Source: Spirochaetae bacterium HGW-Spirochaetae-3
GTDB taxonomy: Bacteria > Spirochaetota > Spirochaetia > Treponematales > UBA12059
Assembly: GCA_002839315.1 (NCBI GenBank)
Contig: PGXV01000001.1
Span: 124,001-188,000 of the forward strand
Length of the DNA stretch: 64,000 bases
Direction of reading: 5' to 3'
Numbering within the stretch: position 1 is the stretch's first letter; each line of letters starts with the position of its first letter. This document shows, piece after piece, positions 52,643-62,357 of this stretch. The position numbers were made by a program, and so were the translations under genes. The notes beneath the pieces were generated by a model, which saw only the letters and a program-made list of their open reading frames with translations, was not told the DNA's origin and searched no databases.

Positions 52643-52671
52643 ATAGTACCCGTCGTTCGTTCCGCGGTCAA
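52643..52671 (-). promoter_or_regulatory. promoter of the fliG-like gene, probably leaderless
   Basis: On the minus strand TTGACC (52666-52671), exactly 17 bp, TACTAT (52643-52648). The ATG begins at 52634, 8 nt after the -10 box, so transcription should start at or one or two bases before it. Confidence 0.65.
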
Positions 52672-52698
52672 TCCGATTAAGGATTACGGCGACGGGCG

Positions 52699-52727
52699 TT
52701 GGCGATTCGCGGCAAGACATGTATATT
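52699..52727 (+). promoter_or_regulatory. promoter of the htrA-like gene
   Basis: TTGGCG (52699-52704), 17-bp spacer, TATATT (52722-52727), about 50 bp before the GTG start. It is divergent from the fliG promoter. Confidence 0.6.
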
Positions 52728-52777
52728 CATGTGGAAGAGCATCGATCGAAGACGAGCGTCTTCGCCGGAGGATTCAC

Positions 52778-54022
<1,245 letters not shown>

Positions 54023-54028
54023 GCGGCT

Positions 54029-55465
54029 ATGGATCTGGGGTTCCGCCTCTTCAAGGACGACGAGACGCCGCTGTACGTACAGGCGGCCGACGCGGTGCGC
54101 TCCAGGATCGTCGGAGGCGAATTCCGGCCCGGGGATCGCCTGCCCTCGGTACGCGGCCTTTCGGACGACCTGGGCGTCAATCCGGCGACCGTCGTCGCGG
54201 CGTACCGTATCCTGACGCGCGAGGGCTTCGTCGCCACCAGAGCCGGATCGGGCGCCTTCGTCGCCGAGGGCGCCCCCGTGGACGAATGGACCGCAGGTTG
54301 CGGGGTCTCCGCGCCGGCCGACGAGACGGCCGCCCCCGTCGTCGTCGATATGGCGGCGAACGCTCCTCCCCTGGATCTGTTCCCTCTCGATGACATGAAA
54401 CGCTTCATAGCCGAGGCGATAGACGCCGACGGAGGACGAGCGTTCGAGTACCAGGATACCGCGGGCTACGGACCGCTACGCGCAGTCGTCGCCGGTCGCC
54501 TTTCCGCGGGACTGGGCGGGCAGCGGTCGCCGGTGGACCCGGGCGACGTGCATATCGTCTCGGGCGCCCAGCAGGGCATCGACCTCGCGGCCAGGGTCCT
54601 CCTGCGGCGCGGCGACGTCGCGGCCGTCGAGTCGCCGGGATACCGCGGAGCGAGGGACGCCTTCATCGCCGCGGGCGCTCGGGTGGACGCCGTACCGGTG
54701 GTCGGAGGCGCGCTAGACCTCCGCGCCCTGGAAAGGCTGGCGTCGAGCAGGCCGCTGCGGCTCGTGCACGTCAATCCGACGTTCCAGAACCCCACCGGCG
54801 CCGTCTACGCCGCGGAGCGCCGCGACGAGCTGGCTTTCCTGGCGGAGCGCTACGGTTTCTACGTTATTGAGGACGATCAGTTCTCGGATCTCGCCTGGGA
54901 CGGCTCGTCCGTGCCGTCGGTGCGATCGTTCGACGGCGCGGGGAGGGTTATCTTCGTCAAGAGCTTCTCCAAGTCGTTGATGCCGGGATTACGCATCGCC
55001 TATCTCGAGGCGCCGTCGTCGCTTCGAGAACGCTTCGAGGGGGTCAAGCGATCCATAGATATCTCGTCCAACGGGCTGATGCAGCGCGTGCTGGAGCGCT
55101 TCCTGTCAAGCGGCCGCTTCGAGGCTCATGTCGCAGCGGCCAGGACTCGATACGCTGCCGCCTACGCCGCCTTCGACGTAGCGCTGGCGCCGTTCACGCC
55201 CTCCGGCTTGTCATGGGAAAGCCCCGGAGGCAGCCTGAACCTGTGGCTGTCCCTGCCTCCGGGCATTCCGGCCCGCTCGTTCGCCTCCACGAGCCTCGCC
55301 GAGGGGTGCGCCGTGGTTCCCGAATCAGCGTTCCGCTACGAGCAGGACGTCGAGGGCGAGTCCGATCGCCACGTCAGGGTCAGCTTCGGATCGGTAGCGT
55401 CGGACTCGCTCGCGAGGAGCGCGATGATACTCGGATCGGTCGCCTCGGGCCGGGTAAGCCAGTAA
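54029..55465 (+). CDS. MocR/PdxR-type regulator: GntR helix-turn-helix fused to aminotransferase
   Basis: 478 residues. The N-terminal GntR wing has PLYVQAADAVRSRIVGGEF, RPGDRLPSVRGLSDDLGVNP and TVVAAYRILTREGFV. After a linker (~85-115) comes a class I aminotransferase domain with SGAQQGIDLAARVLL, VNPTFQNPTG and the PLP-binding lysine in VKSFSKSLMPGLRIAYL. Members bind pyridoxal phosphate and regulate vitamin B6 or amine-metabolism genes. It follows the htrA gene by 6 bp and may share its transcript. Confidence 0.9.
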   Translation: MDLGFRLFKDDETPLYVQAADAVRSRIVGGEFRPGDRLPSVRGLSDDLGVNPATVVAAYRILTREGFVATRAGSGAFVAEGAPVDEWTAGCGVSAPADETAAPVVVDMAANAPPLDLFPLDDMKRFIAEAIDADGGRAFEYQDTAGYGPLRAVVAGRLSAGLGGQRSPVDPGDVHIVSGAQQGIDLAARVLLRRGDVAAVESPGYRGARDAFIAAGARVDAVPVVGGALDLRALERLASSRPLRLVHVNPTFQNPTGAVYAAERRDELAFLAERYGFYVIEDDQFSDLAWDGSSVPSVRSFDGAGRVIFVKSFSKSLMPGLRIAYLEAPSSLRERFEGVKRSIDISSNGLMQRVLERFLSSGRFEAHVAAARTRYAAAYAAFDVALAPFTPSGLSWESPGGSLNLWLSLPPGIPARSFASTSLAEGCAVVPESAFRYEQDVEGESDRHVRVSFGSVASDSLARSAMILGSVASGRVSQ

Positions 55466-55479
55466 ATCGATTTTATAGC

Positions 55480-55508
55480 TTTTCTAGCCGTGACTTGGGA
55501 ATTATACT
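55480..55508 (+). promoter_or_regulatory. candidate promoter before the uvrB leader ORF
   Basis: Clear -10 TATACT at 55503-55508; the -35 position (55480-55485, TTTTCT) is poor. The ATG of the mini-ORF at 55515 is 6 nt after the -10 box. Confidence 0.45.
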
Positions 55509-55514
55509 CCCCGT

Positions 55515-55643
55515 ATGAAAGCATTCAGAGTCGTAGCGCCGTTCGAGCCGGCCGGTGTACCGCACGTCGCTCGAGCGACGCCGTTCAATCCATTCCTCGC
55601 GGTCCTCCGGCCGGAGCCTGCTCCACGAGGGAGGCGACTGTGA
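55515..55643 (+). CDS. 42-codon leader ORF duplicating the start of uvrB
   Basis: Encodes MKAFRVVAPFEPAG followed by about 28 Pro/Arg-rich residues. The first 14 residues match the uvrB start (MKPFKVVAPFEPAG) with two changes, and 26 bases (55530-55555) are identical to 55655-55680. The last codon and stop (CTG TGA) contain the GTG start of uvrB, giving a GTGA overlap. No Shine-Dalgarno is seen; the ATG lies about at the expected transcription start. It may be a translated leader that controls uvrB, or the remnant of a partial duplication. Confidence 0.55.
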   Translation: MKAFRVVAPFEPAGVPHVARATPFNPFLAVLRPEPAPRGRRL

Positions 55644-55680
55644 AGCCGTTCAAGGTCGTAGCGCCGTTCGAGCCGGCCGG
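55530..55680 (+). repeat. 26-bp direct repeat from a duplicated uvrB 5' end
   Basis: The 26-bp segment starting GTCGTAGCGCCGTTCG at 55530-55555 recurs without change at 55655-55680, 125 bp later. The bases just before each copy also correspond codon by codon, so the duplicated unit begins at the start codons (55515 and 55640). Confidence 0.9.
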
Positions 55681-57628
55681 AGATCAGCCGGAGGCCATAG
55701 CGGCCTTGGCCGCGGGCATTAAGGCCGGTGACCGTTTCCAGACCCTGAAAGGCGTGACGGGCTCGGGTAAGACCTTCACGATGGCCAAGGTCATAGAGTC
55801 CGTCCAGAAGCCCACCCTAATCGTAAGCCATAACAAGACGCTGTCGGCCCAGCTCTTCAGGGAATTCAAGGATTTCTTCCCGGACAACGCGGTCGAGTAC
55901 TTCGTATCGTATTACGACTACTACCAACCCGAGGCCTACGTGCCGACGCGCGACCTCTATATAGAAAAAGACGCCGACATAAATCAGGAGATCGAGCGCC
56001 ATAGGCTCTCCGCGACCAGGAGCCTGATGGAGCGCCGCGACGTCATCATCGTCGCTACCGTGTCCTGCATCTACGGCCTAGCGACGCCGGAGGTCTATCG
56101 CGAGATGAAGGTAGACGCGGCGGTCGGCGGCGAGCTCGACTCGGAAGCGTTCAAGCGCGAGCTGATATCGCTCCAGTACGAGCGAAACGACGCCGTGCTC
56201 GACCGGGGCCGCTTCCGCGTGCGCGGCGACGTCATCGAGGTGTATCCCGCCTACGCCAAGGAAGCGTATCGTATAGAGCTGGATTTCGACACGGTTAAGC
56301 GCATCAGGCGCTTCGACCCCGTGTCCGGCAACGTCATCGAGGAGCTGGACGCAGCGGTCATCTATCCCGCGAAGCAGTTCGTGATGCCGGAGACCATGGT
56401 CCAGCGGGCCCTGTCCGGCATCAAGGCGGAGCTCGCGGAGCGCTACGAGGAGCTTATGGTCGCCAAGAAGCTCGTCGAGGCCCAACGCCTCAAGACGCGC
56501 GTAGAGTACGACATCGAGCTGCTCGAGGAGATGGGCTACTGTCCCGGCATAGAGAACTATTCCGGACCGCTGTCGGGCCGCGCTCGGGGTCAGCGGCCCT
56601 CGGTGCTACTCGACTACTTCCCCGATGATTTCCTGACATTCATCGACGAATCCCACGTCAGCCTGCCACAGATCGGCGCCATGTACGCGGGAGATCGGTC
56701 CCGCAAGCAGAACCTCGTCGACTATGGCTTCAGGCTCCCCTGCGCCATGGACAACCGCCCGCTCAAATTCGACGAGTTCGAAAGCTTGACGAAGCGCGTC
56801 GTCTACGTATCGGCGACCCCGAGCGCGTTGGAGACGAACAAGTCGGCCCGCATCGTCGAGCAGCTCATACGCCCGACCGGCCTCGTCGACCCCGAGATAA
56901 TCGTACGCCCGAGCGAGGGCCAGATGGAGGACATCTACGCCGAGATCAAGAAACGGATAGCGGTAGGAGAGCGCAGCTTGATCCTGACCCTGACGAAACG
57001 CATGGCGGAGGAGCTGTCGGAGTACCTGAGCTCGCTTTCGCTCAAGGTCAGGTACATACACAGCGAGGTGGAGACGATAGAACGGGTGGAGATACTCACC
57101 CAGCTCCGCACCGGCGAGTACGACGTGCTCGTCGGCATCAACCTGCTGCGCGAGGGCATCGACCTGCCCGAGGTCTCGTTCATAGCGATACTCGACGCGG
57201 ATAAGATAGGCTTCCTGCGTTCCGCCACCAGCCTCGTGCAGATCATCGGAAGGGCGGCCCGTAACGCGGCGGGCATCGTCGTCATGTACGCGGACCGCAT
57301 GTCCGACGCCATGCGCATAGCGATAGACGAGACGAACCGGCGCCGCGCCGTGCAACAGGCGTATAACGAGACCCACGGTATCACGCCTACCACCGTGAAG
57401 AAGGCTATCCACGATATCCTGCAGCGGCATAAGGAAGAGAAGTCCGAGGCGCTCGGTACCGAGCTCGAGACCATAAAGGGAGCTTACAACCTGCTCGTGC
57501 CCGAGCAGAAGAACGCCCTCGTCAGGCGCCTCGAGCGCGAGATGCTCGAGAAGGCCAAGAACCTCGATTTCGAGGCCGCCGCCGTGCTGCGCGACGAGAT
57601 AGAGCGCATCAAGGGGGGCGAGTCGTGA
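55640..57628 (+). CDS. uvrB: excinuclease ABC subunit B
   Basis: 662 residues, the normal length. Seen: LKGVTGSGKTFTMAKV (Walker A), the SYYDYYQPEAYVP beta-hairpin, ESHVSLPQIGAMYAGDRSRK, helicase motifs including GINLLREGIDLPEVSF and QIIGRAARN, and the C-terminal UVR motif REMLEKAKNLDFEAAAVLRDEI. It loads onto damage with UvrA and recruits UvrC. The GTG at 55640 follows GGAGG and fits the family start; it overlaps the stop of a leader ORF. The end overlaps the next gene (GTGA). Confidence 0.96.
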   Translation: MKPFKVVAPFEPAGDQPEAIAALAAGIKAGDRFQTLKGVTGSGKTFTMAKVIESVQKPTLIVSHNKTLSAQLFREFKDFFPDNAVEYFVSYYDYYQPEAYVPTRDLYIEKDADINQEIERHRLSATRSLMERRDVIIVATVSCIYGLATPEVYREMKVDAAVGGELDSEAFKRELISLQYERNDAVLDRGRFRVRGDVIEVYPAYAKEAYRIELDFDTVKRIRRFDPVSGNVIEELDAAVIYPAKQFVMPETMVQRALSGIKAELAERYEELMVAKKLVEAQRLKTRVEYDIELLEEMGYCPGIENYSGPLSGRARGQRPSVLLDYFPDDFLTFIDESHVSLPQIGAMYAGDRSRKQNLVDYGFRLPCAMDNRPLKFDEFESLTKRVVYVSATPSALETNKSARIVEQLIRPTGLVDPEIIVRPSEGQMEDIYAEIKKRIAVGERSLILTLTKRMAEELSEYLSSLSLKVRYIHSEVETIERVEILTQLRTGEYDVLVGINLLREGIDLPEVSFIAILDADKIGFLRSATSLVQIIGRAARNAAGIVVMYADRMSDAMRIAIDETNRRRAVQQAYNETHGITPTTVKKAIHDILQRHKEEKSEALGTELETIKGAYNLLVPEQKNALVRRLEREMLEKAKNLDFEAAAVLRDEIERIKGGES

Positions 57629-58554
57629 CCGTGTGCCTGCCTGTCGGCCTCGAGGACCTGGTTAGCCTCTCTCCCGAGGAGCGCGGCGAGGTCGAGGAGC
57701 TGATCGCCGAATGCAAGTCCGCCGACGGTTTCGACCCGTGCATGCATTTCGACACTCACCTGAACGCCGAGGCCGGGATGCCCGCATGGCGATTGGCCTG
57801 GGCGGAGTCTTCGGTCGGCGGGTCCTCCGGCGGGAGGATACTGGTCGGCGCCGCCTGCGTGTTCGCGCCCACCCGGTCCGAAGGAGAGATAAGCGCCTGC
57901 GTATCGCCGGTATTCAGGAGGCAGGGCATATTCAAGTCTCTTTACGGCGGCCTGGCCCGGACGCTATCCCGCGCTGGAGTGACGTCGGTGATGATCGTCT
58001 GCGAAGGAACCTCTCCGTTCGGGTCGGCTATCGCGGAACGGCTCGGGGCCGCGCTGGATCACGGAGAGTACCGGATGAGGCTTCCGGCGGATCGCCTGTC
58101 CGGCGTATCCGCCCCCGAGGGACTTAGGCTCCTGTCCGTGACGCCTGGCGCGTCCGGAGAATTCGCGGCTATATCCGCCCGCGTATTCGGAGAGCCGCTA
58201 CGCGACGCGACGGACTTCGCGGGCGCGACTCTGGCCGATCCATCGCGCGAGCTGTTCGTAGCAAGGGCGACGGAAGGCGCGGTCGGCGTCGCGGCCATCG
58301 CCAGGCAGGGAGACGCCTACGAGTTCTTCGGGTTGGGCGTACTATCCGAACTGCGACGCCGCGGGCTGGGCGGGGCGATCCTTGACGCTTGCCTCGTCGT
58401 GCTCAGGAAGCGCGGGGCCTCCGCGATATCGCTGGAAGTGGACGCGAAGAACGGCCCCGCGCTCGCCCTGTACCGATCGCGCGGCTTCGTTGAGGAAAGC
58501 CGTGCGGATTATTGGTTGTTGCCCGTGCCCGGTAAACCGGAAGACATTATATAA
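57625..58554 (+). CDS. tandem GNAT acetyltransferase
   Basis: 309 residues with two acetyltransferase-like halves. The first has ISACVSPVFRRQGIFKSLYG (acetyl-CoA loop), the second FGLGVLSELRRRGLGGAILD followed by ALALYRSRGFVEES, the classic C-terminal GNAT motif. The substrate is unknown. It starts with a GTG overlapping the uvrB stop and is translationally coupled to it; why a GNAT follows uvrB is unclear. Confidence 0.8.
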   Translation: MTVCLPVGLEDLVSLSPEERGEVEELIAECKSADGFDPCMHFDTHLNAEAGMPAWRLAWAESSVGGSSGGRILVGAACVFAPTRSEGEISACVSPVFRRQGIFKSLYGGLARTLSRAGVTSVMIVCEGTSPFGSAIAERLGAALDHGEYRMRLPADRLSGVSAPEGLRLLSVTPGASGEFAAISARVFGEPLRDATDFAGATLADPSRELFVARATEGAVGVAAIARQGDAYEFFGLGVLSELRRRGLGGAILDACLVVLRKRGASAISLEVDAKNGPALALYRSRGFVEESRADYWLLPVPGKPEDII

Positions 58555-58605
58555 GTATAATTTTCGACAAAGCTATCGACGCGCTCGTTTTCATTGTTAA
58601 AATAG

Positions 58606-58634
58606 TTGACAAGGAGAAAAACCGGTTTTATGCT
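58606..58634 (+). promoter_or_regulatory. promoter of cstA
   Basis: Perfect TTGACA (58606-58611), 17-bp spacer, TATGCT (58629-58634). AAGGAGG (58665-58671) follows before the ATG at 58680. Confidence 0.75.
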
Positions 58635-58679
58635 GGCCACGTATTCTAATAACCCATACCCCTTAAGGAGGAAAGCGCA

Positions 58680-60365
58680 ATGACAACATTTATAGCGCTT
58701 TTCGCGTTGGCTCTCTACCTCGTTTTCTACTTCACGTTCGGAAAGACCCTGCGTGACAAACTGCTCAAGAGCGACAAGGCTCCAGCGGCTCCGTCAGAGC
58801 GCCTCTCCGATGGCGTCGACTACGTACCGACTAACAAGTACGTACTGTTCGGCCATCATTTCGCGTCGATCGCCGGAGCCGGTCCGATTACCGGTCCCGC
58901 GATGGCCGTCGCCTGGGGCTGGCTACCCGGCCTCCTGTGGATCTGGTTCGGCAATATCTTCCTGGGCGCCATCCACGACTACCTGGCGCTCGCCGCCTCC
59001 GTGCGTTACGACGGCCGCTCGGTGCAGTTCGTCGCGCAGGATATGATCGGCAAGAAGGCCGGAAAGACCTTCAGCTGGTTCATCCTCTTCCTCTGCATCC
59101 TCGTCGTCGCCGCCTTCGGCGACATCGTCGCCGGTCAGTTCGCCGCCGACGGGCGCGTGTTCTTCTCGTTCGTTTTCTTCTGCGTAGCCGCTCTAATAGC
59201 CGGCTTCTTCATGTATAAGTCAAAGCTAGGCCTCGGCGGCGGCACTATCATAGGCATCGCCCTCGTAATCGTGGCCTTCATCGCCGGAAACGCGATGCCG
59301 GTCAAGTGGAACAAGGACGTCTACTACCTGATCATCCTCGTTTACATCATTCTCGCGTCCACGCTGCCTGTTAACCTGCTGCTGCAGCCTCGCGACTATC
59401 TGTCTTCGTACTTCCTGTACTTCGGCCTCCTCGCCGGCGGCATCTCCGCTCTTATCAGCTTCAGGCCGCTCGACGCGATCCCCGTCTTCACGAGCTTCAG
59501 CGCCAAGCTGATCTCGGGGCAGCCCACGCCTCTGTGGCCGGCCATCCCGCTTATTATCGCGTGCGGCGCCCTCTCAGGCTTCCACTCGCTCGTAGCGTCG
59601 GGAACCAGCTCCAAGCAGCTTAGGAAGGAGAGCGACGCTCTCTTCGTAGGCTACGGCGCGATGCTCGTCGAAGGCTTCCTGTCGACGCTCGTCATCATCT
59701 CGATCGCCGGATTCGGATTCTTCGCGCTCGGCGACAAGCTGATGGCCACCCCGGCCCTCGGCCGCTTCGTGCAGTCCTTCGCCAAGATGGTCAGCATGAA
59801 CCTGCCGTTCCTGCCCATGAGCTTCATGACCCTGTTCGCCGCCGTCTGGGTGTCCACCTTCGCGCTGACCACCCTCGACACGACCAACCGCCTGGGCCGC
59901 TACATCATCCAGGAGATGGCGCTGCCTCTCAAGGAGAAGAATCCCGGCGTATTCAAGGTCTTCAGCAACAAGTGGGTCGCCTCGCTCGTGATAGCGTGCG
60001 TCGGTATCTTCCTCGCCCGTTCCGGCGGCTATACCACGCTGTGGCCGGCTTTCTCCGGCGCCAACCAGCTCCTCGCCTCCGTGGTGATGCTGACCGTGGC
60101 CGTCTGGGTAAAGAAGCGCCTCGATCCCAAGTACACGATGACCGTGCTCGTCCCGGCCATCTTCCTGTGGGTGACGGTAACCGCCGCCCTCATCTGGTAC
60201 GAGATCGTCATCATCCCCGTGTTCTTCAGGGACATGGCCAAGACGCAGAGCGTAATCACCGGAAGCGTCGTAGGCGCGATCAACCTGTTCATGCTAATAC
60301 TCAATTTCATCATGATCGCCGGCTTCCTCAAGAACTGGAAAGAGAAGTCGGTAACGGCGGCCTAA
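58680..60365 (+). CDS. cstA: carbon starvation protein A (CstA) family transporter
   Basis: 561 residues with about 15 membrane helices. The N-terminal signature YVLFGHHFASIAGAGPITGP and GNIFLGAIHDYLALAASVRYDGRS identify CstA. Later segments GFHSLVASGTSSKQL and FALTTLDTTNRLGRYIIQEM are also typical. Relatives take up pyruvate or peptides. This shorter form lacks the C-terminal extension of E. coli CstA. It has its own promoter and terminator; strong codon preference (C-ending codons) and these signals suggest high expression. Confidence 0.93.
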   Translation: MTTFIALFALALYLVFYFTFGKTLRDKLLKSDKAPAAPSERLSDGVDYVPTNKYVLFGHHFASIAGAGPITGPAMAVAWGWLPGLLWIWFGNIFLGAIHDYLALAASVRYDGRSVQFVAQDMIGKKAGKTFSWFILFLCILVVAAFGDIVAGQFAADGRVFFSFVFFCVAALIAGFFMYKSKLGLGGGTIIGIALVIVAFIAGNAMPVKWNKDVYYLIILVYIILASTLPVNLLLQPRDYLSSYFLYFGLLAGGISALISFRPLDAIPVFTSFSAKLISGQPTPLWPAIPLIIACGALSGFHSLVASGTSSKQLRKESDALFVGYGAMLVEGFLSTLVIISIAGFGFFALGDKLMATPALGRFVQSFAKMVSMNLPFLPMSFMTLFAAVWVSTFALTTLDTTNRLGRYIIQEMALPLKEKNPGVFKVFSNKWVASLVIACVGIFLARSGGYTTLWPAFSGANQLLASVVMLTVAVWVKKRLDPKYTMTVLVPAIFLWVTVTAALIWYEIVIIPVFFRDMAKTQSVITGSVVGAINLFMLILNFIMIAGFLKNWKEKSVTAA

Positions 60366-60431
60366 TCCCTATCTATAGGACGGACGGCCGGCGACGGCTA
60401 TCCGTCCGTATGCCGGGGCCTCAGACCTCTG

Positions 60432-60460
60432 GAAGGGCTTCATGCGAAGCCCTTCTTTTT
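60432..60460 (+). terminator. rho-independent terminator of cstA
   Basis: GAAGGGCTTC (60432-60441), loop ATGC, GAAGCCCTTC (60446-60455), then TTTTT. A second hairpin, ACGGACGG...CCGTCCGT, lies just before it around 60380-60412. Confidence 0.9.
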
Positions 60461-60495
60461 ATTTCAGGCGGCGCGGGCCGGCCTTGGGAGTGACG

Positions 60496-60774
60496 ATGGA
60501 CTCTTTTTTCAGCTTCTTTCGAAAGGCCTTCGGAGTACTTCGCCAGATCAATAGGGATCGCGCTACCGATATGATAGAATTCGAGCTCAAGGAGCTCGAG
60601 AATATTTTCACCCTGATGATCATCGGCGGTTTCGTAGGTATGCCTTCGCCCCCGGCCCCTATCGCGATAGAGCTCCTGCCGCTCTTGGAACGCGAGCTAA
60701 CAATAATGCTTTCACGCTCAGATTTCGCCCAAGATCCGCTGGGAGCCCTTATGGGCGTTCTAGAAGTAGACTGA
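60496..60774 (+). CDS. small protein of an ArsA-like module, unknown function
   Basis: 92 residues, no signal peptide. The N-terminus is aromatic and basic (MDSFFSFFRKAFGVLRQINRD), the middle acidic and helical (MIEFELKELENIFTLM), followed by a Gly/Pro-rich hydrophobic stretch (IIGGFVGMPSPPAPIAIELL). I do not recognise it. GGGAG lies upstream of the ATG at 60496. It ends 15 bp before an ArsA-like ATPase gene, so it is probably a partner of that protein. Confidence 0.65.
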   Translation: MDSFFSFFRKAFGVLRQINRDRATDMIEFELKELENIFTLMIIGGFVGMPSPPAPIAIELLPLLERELTIMLSRSDFAQDPLGALMGVLEVD

Positions 60775-60789
60775 AGACAAGGTGTGACC

Positions 60790-61722
60790 ATGCTTTCAAA
60801 CGCATTTTTCCTGGGCAAGGGCGGTGTCGGCAAGACTACCATGTCGGCGTCCTTCGCCTTATCGCTGGCGCGTTCGGGCAAACGCGTCCTCGTCGCATCG
60901 CTGGATCCCGCCCATAACCTCGGCGACGTGCTGGGTACGCGCCTCCGTGACAGGCCGACTCGGGTAGAACCGAACCTGGACGCCCTGGAGGTCGACCTCG
61001 CCGCCTGGGTAGCGAAGTACCTAGAGGAAAGCCGGTCGGAACTGAAGGAGACGTACGCCTACGCGGGTACTCTCAACCTCGATTCGTTCTTCGATATCAT
61101 GAAATACTCGCCGGGCACCGAGGAATACGCGGTGCTTTGGGCTATAGAGCATATACATTGCGAGCTGTCGGCCGATTACGACGTCGTGGTATTCGATACG
61201 CCCCCGACCGCGCTGTCGCTACGGTTCCTTGCGATGCCCGCCATATCGAACCTATGGATCGACCAGCTCTCGAAGCTACGCGAACGTATACTCAATAAGC
61301 GAGAATCCATCAGCAGGCTGAATCCGTCATCGCCGGTCGCGTCGAGCTGCGTGGATCCTGCCGACGACAAGGTGTACGGGCGCCTCGGATCGATACGCAA
61401 GCGGCTCGCGGGGCTCTCCGCGCTTTTCAGCGACGAGAGCTACGTAGCGGTAGTCCTCAATCCGGACCAGCTGTCCGTTTCCGAGGCGCTACGCATCAAG
61501 GAAGAGCTCGACCGCATCGACGTCCCGCTTTCGAGTCTCTGCGTGAACAAGCGCGGAGTCTCGGCCGCGGCCTGGTCCCTCGACCGCCGGCTTTCAGGCT
61601 CGCCGGCATTCGACTTCAATTTCCTACCGGAAGGCTTGCGTGAACGCGAGGATCTCCTTACTATCGACACTAGCGGCCTCGTCGACGATTTCTTGGCGTC
61701 GGGCCCCAAAGGAAGCACATGA
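60790..61722 (+). CDS. ArsA/Get3-like ATPase
   Basis: 310 residues. The deviant Walker A FLGKGGVGKTTMSASFAL contains the signature lysine of the SIMIBI ATPases; the switch I Asp is in ASLDPAHNLGDVLG and switch II is VVVFDTPPTALSLRFL, as in ArsA and Get3. It is a single-domain form and lacks the cysteine pair typical of arsenite-binding or zinc-bound Get3 in the usual places. No ars genes are nearby. A membrane-anchored protein and a MIP18-like protein follow with overlapping starts, suggesting delivery of a cofactor or protein. AAGG lies before the ATG at 60790; a GTG at 60784 is an alternative. Confidence 0.8.
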   Translation: MLSNAFFLGKGGVGKTTMSASFALSLARSGKRVLVASLDPAHNLGDVLGTRLRDRPTRVEPNLDALEVDLAAWVAKYLEESRSELKETYAYAGTLNLDSFFDIMKYSPGTEEYAVLWAIEHIHCELSADYDVVVFDTPPTALSLRFLAMPAISNLWIDQLSKLRERILNKRESISRLNPSSPVASSCVDPADDKVYGRLGSIRKRLAGLSALFSDESYVAVVLNPDQLSVSEALRIKEELDRIDVPLSSLCVNKRGVSAAAWSLDRRLSGSPAFDFNFLPEGLREREDLLTIDTSGLVDDFLASGPKGST

Positions 61723-62357
61723 ATCCATACGCATTGGTAGCGCTCGTCCTGCTCGCGGTTGCCGCGACGGCGCAATACTACATCGGCACCAAGAAGAACC
61801 GGGTGATCACCTCTAACATGTCCCGGGACCTAGAGGCGCTTCTGAAGCCTACGAATACCAATTACGTCAATATCGGAGGCACGATAGGCTATAACTTCGC
61901 TTACGCGCTCTCCGGCGACTGGACGAAGGCGAAGGGCACCTTTACGGTAAACGCGCGCCACTCCCTGCTGTACTTCCCGCTGTCGCGGCTCATGGGCATC
62001 CGCGATCGCTTCTTCATCAATCTATTCACGAAGAAGAAGCTGCTCGGCGAGGCCCATATCGTAAACGCCAACTTCCTGAGGAAGGCTAATATCGACGGAG
62101 TCGAATCCATGCAGCGCCGCGGGGCCGAAGCGGGAGGAAAGCGATTCGTCCTGCTATGGAGAGATAAAGACCTCTCGGCGGAGATGGAGAGAATGCTCCT
62201 GTCGCTCGCAGAGCCCTCGCGGCTCAGGCATTTCTGCTCGTTTCCCGAGACGAAGACGTTCTTCGTGCATTCGCTACCTAAGGACGGCATGATCAAGGAT
62301 GATATGGCCGCCATTCTAAGGCAACTGCCTGCTTTCATCGACGGAGGCAAGTCGTGA
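61719..62357 (+). CDS. membrane-anchored protein of unknown function
   Basis: 212 residues. One N-terminal hydrophobic helix (about 4-20, YALVALVLLAVAATAQYYIG) is the only membrane segment. The rest is soluble, basic and mixed alpha/beta (NIGGTIGYNFAYALSGDWTKAKGTF, KKLLGEAHIVNANFLRKANIDG). I do not recognise a family. It overlaps the ArsA-like gene by ATGA and the next gene by GTGA, so all three are made together. It may be the membrane docking site for the ATPase. Confidence 0.65.
   Translation: MNPYALVALVLLAVAATAQYYIGTKKNRVITSNMSRDLEALLKPTNTNYVNIGGTIGYNFAYALSGDWTKAKGTFTVNARHSLLYFPLSRLMGIRDRFFINLFTKKKLLGEAHIVNANFLRKANIDGVESMQRRGAEAGGKRFVLLWRDKDLSAEMERMLLSLAEPSRLRHFCSFPETKTFFVHSLPKDGMIKDDMAAILRQLPAFIDGGKS

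Noticed and set aside
60790-61722. Arsenite efflux ATPase (arsenic resistance)
   Set aside because: No arsB, arsC, arsD or arsR gene is next to it and the typical metal-binding cysteines were not seen; the DUF59 neighbour suggests another role. The ArsB/NhaD-type permease at 23479 is far away and unlinked.
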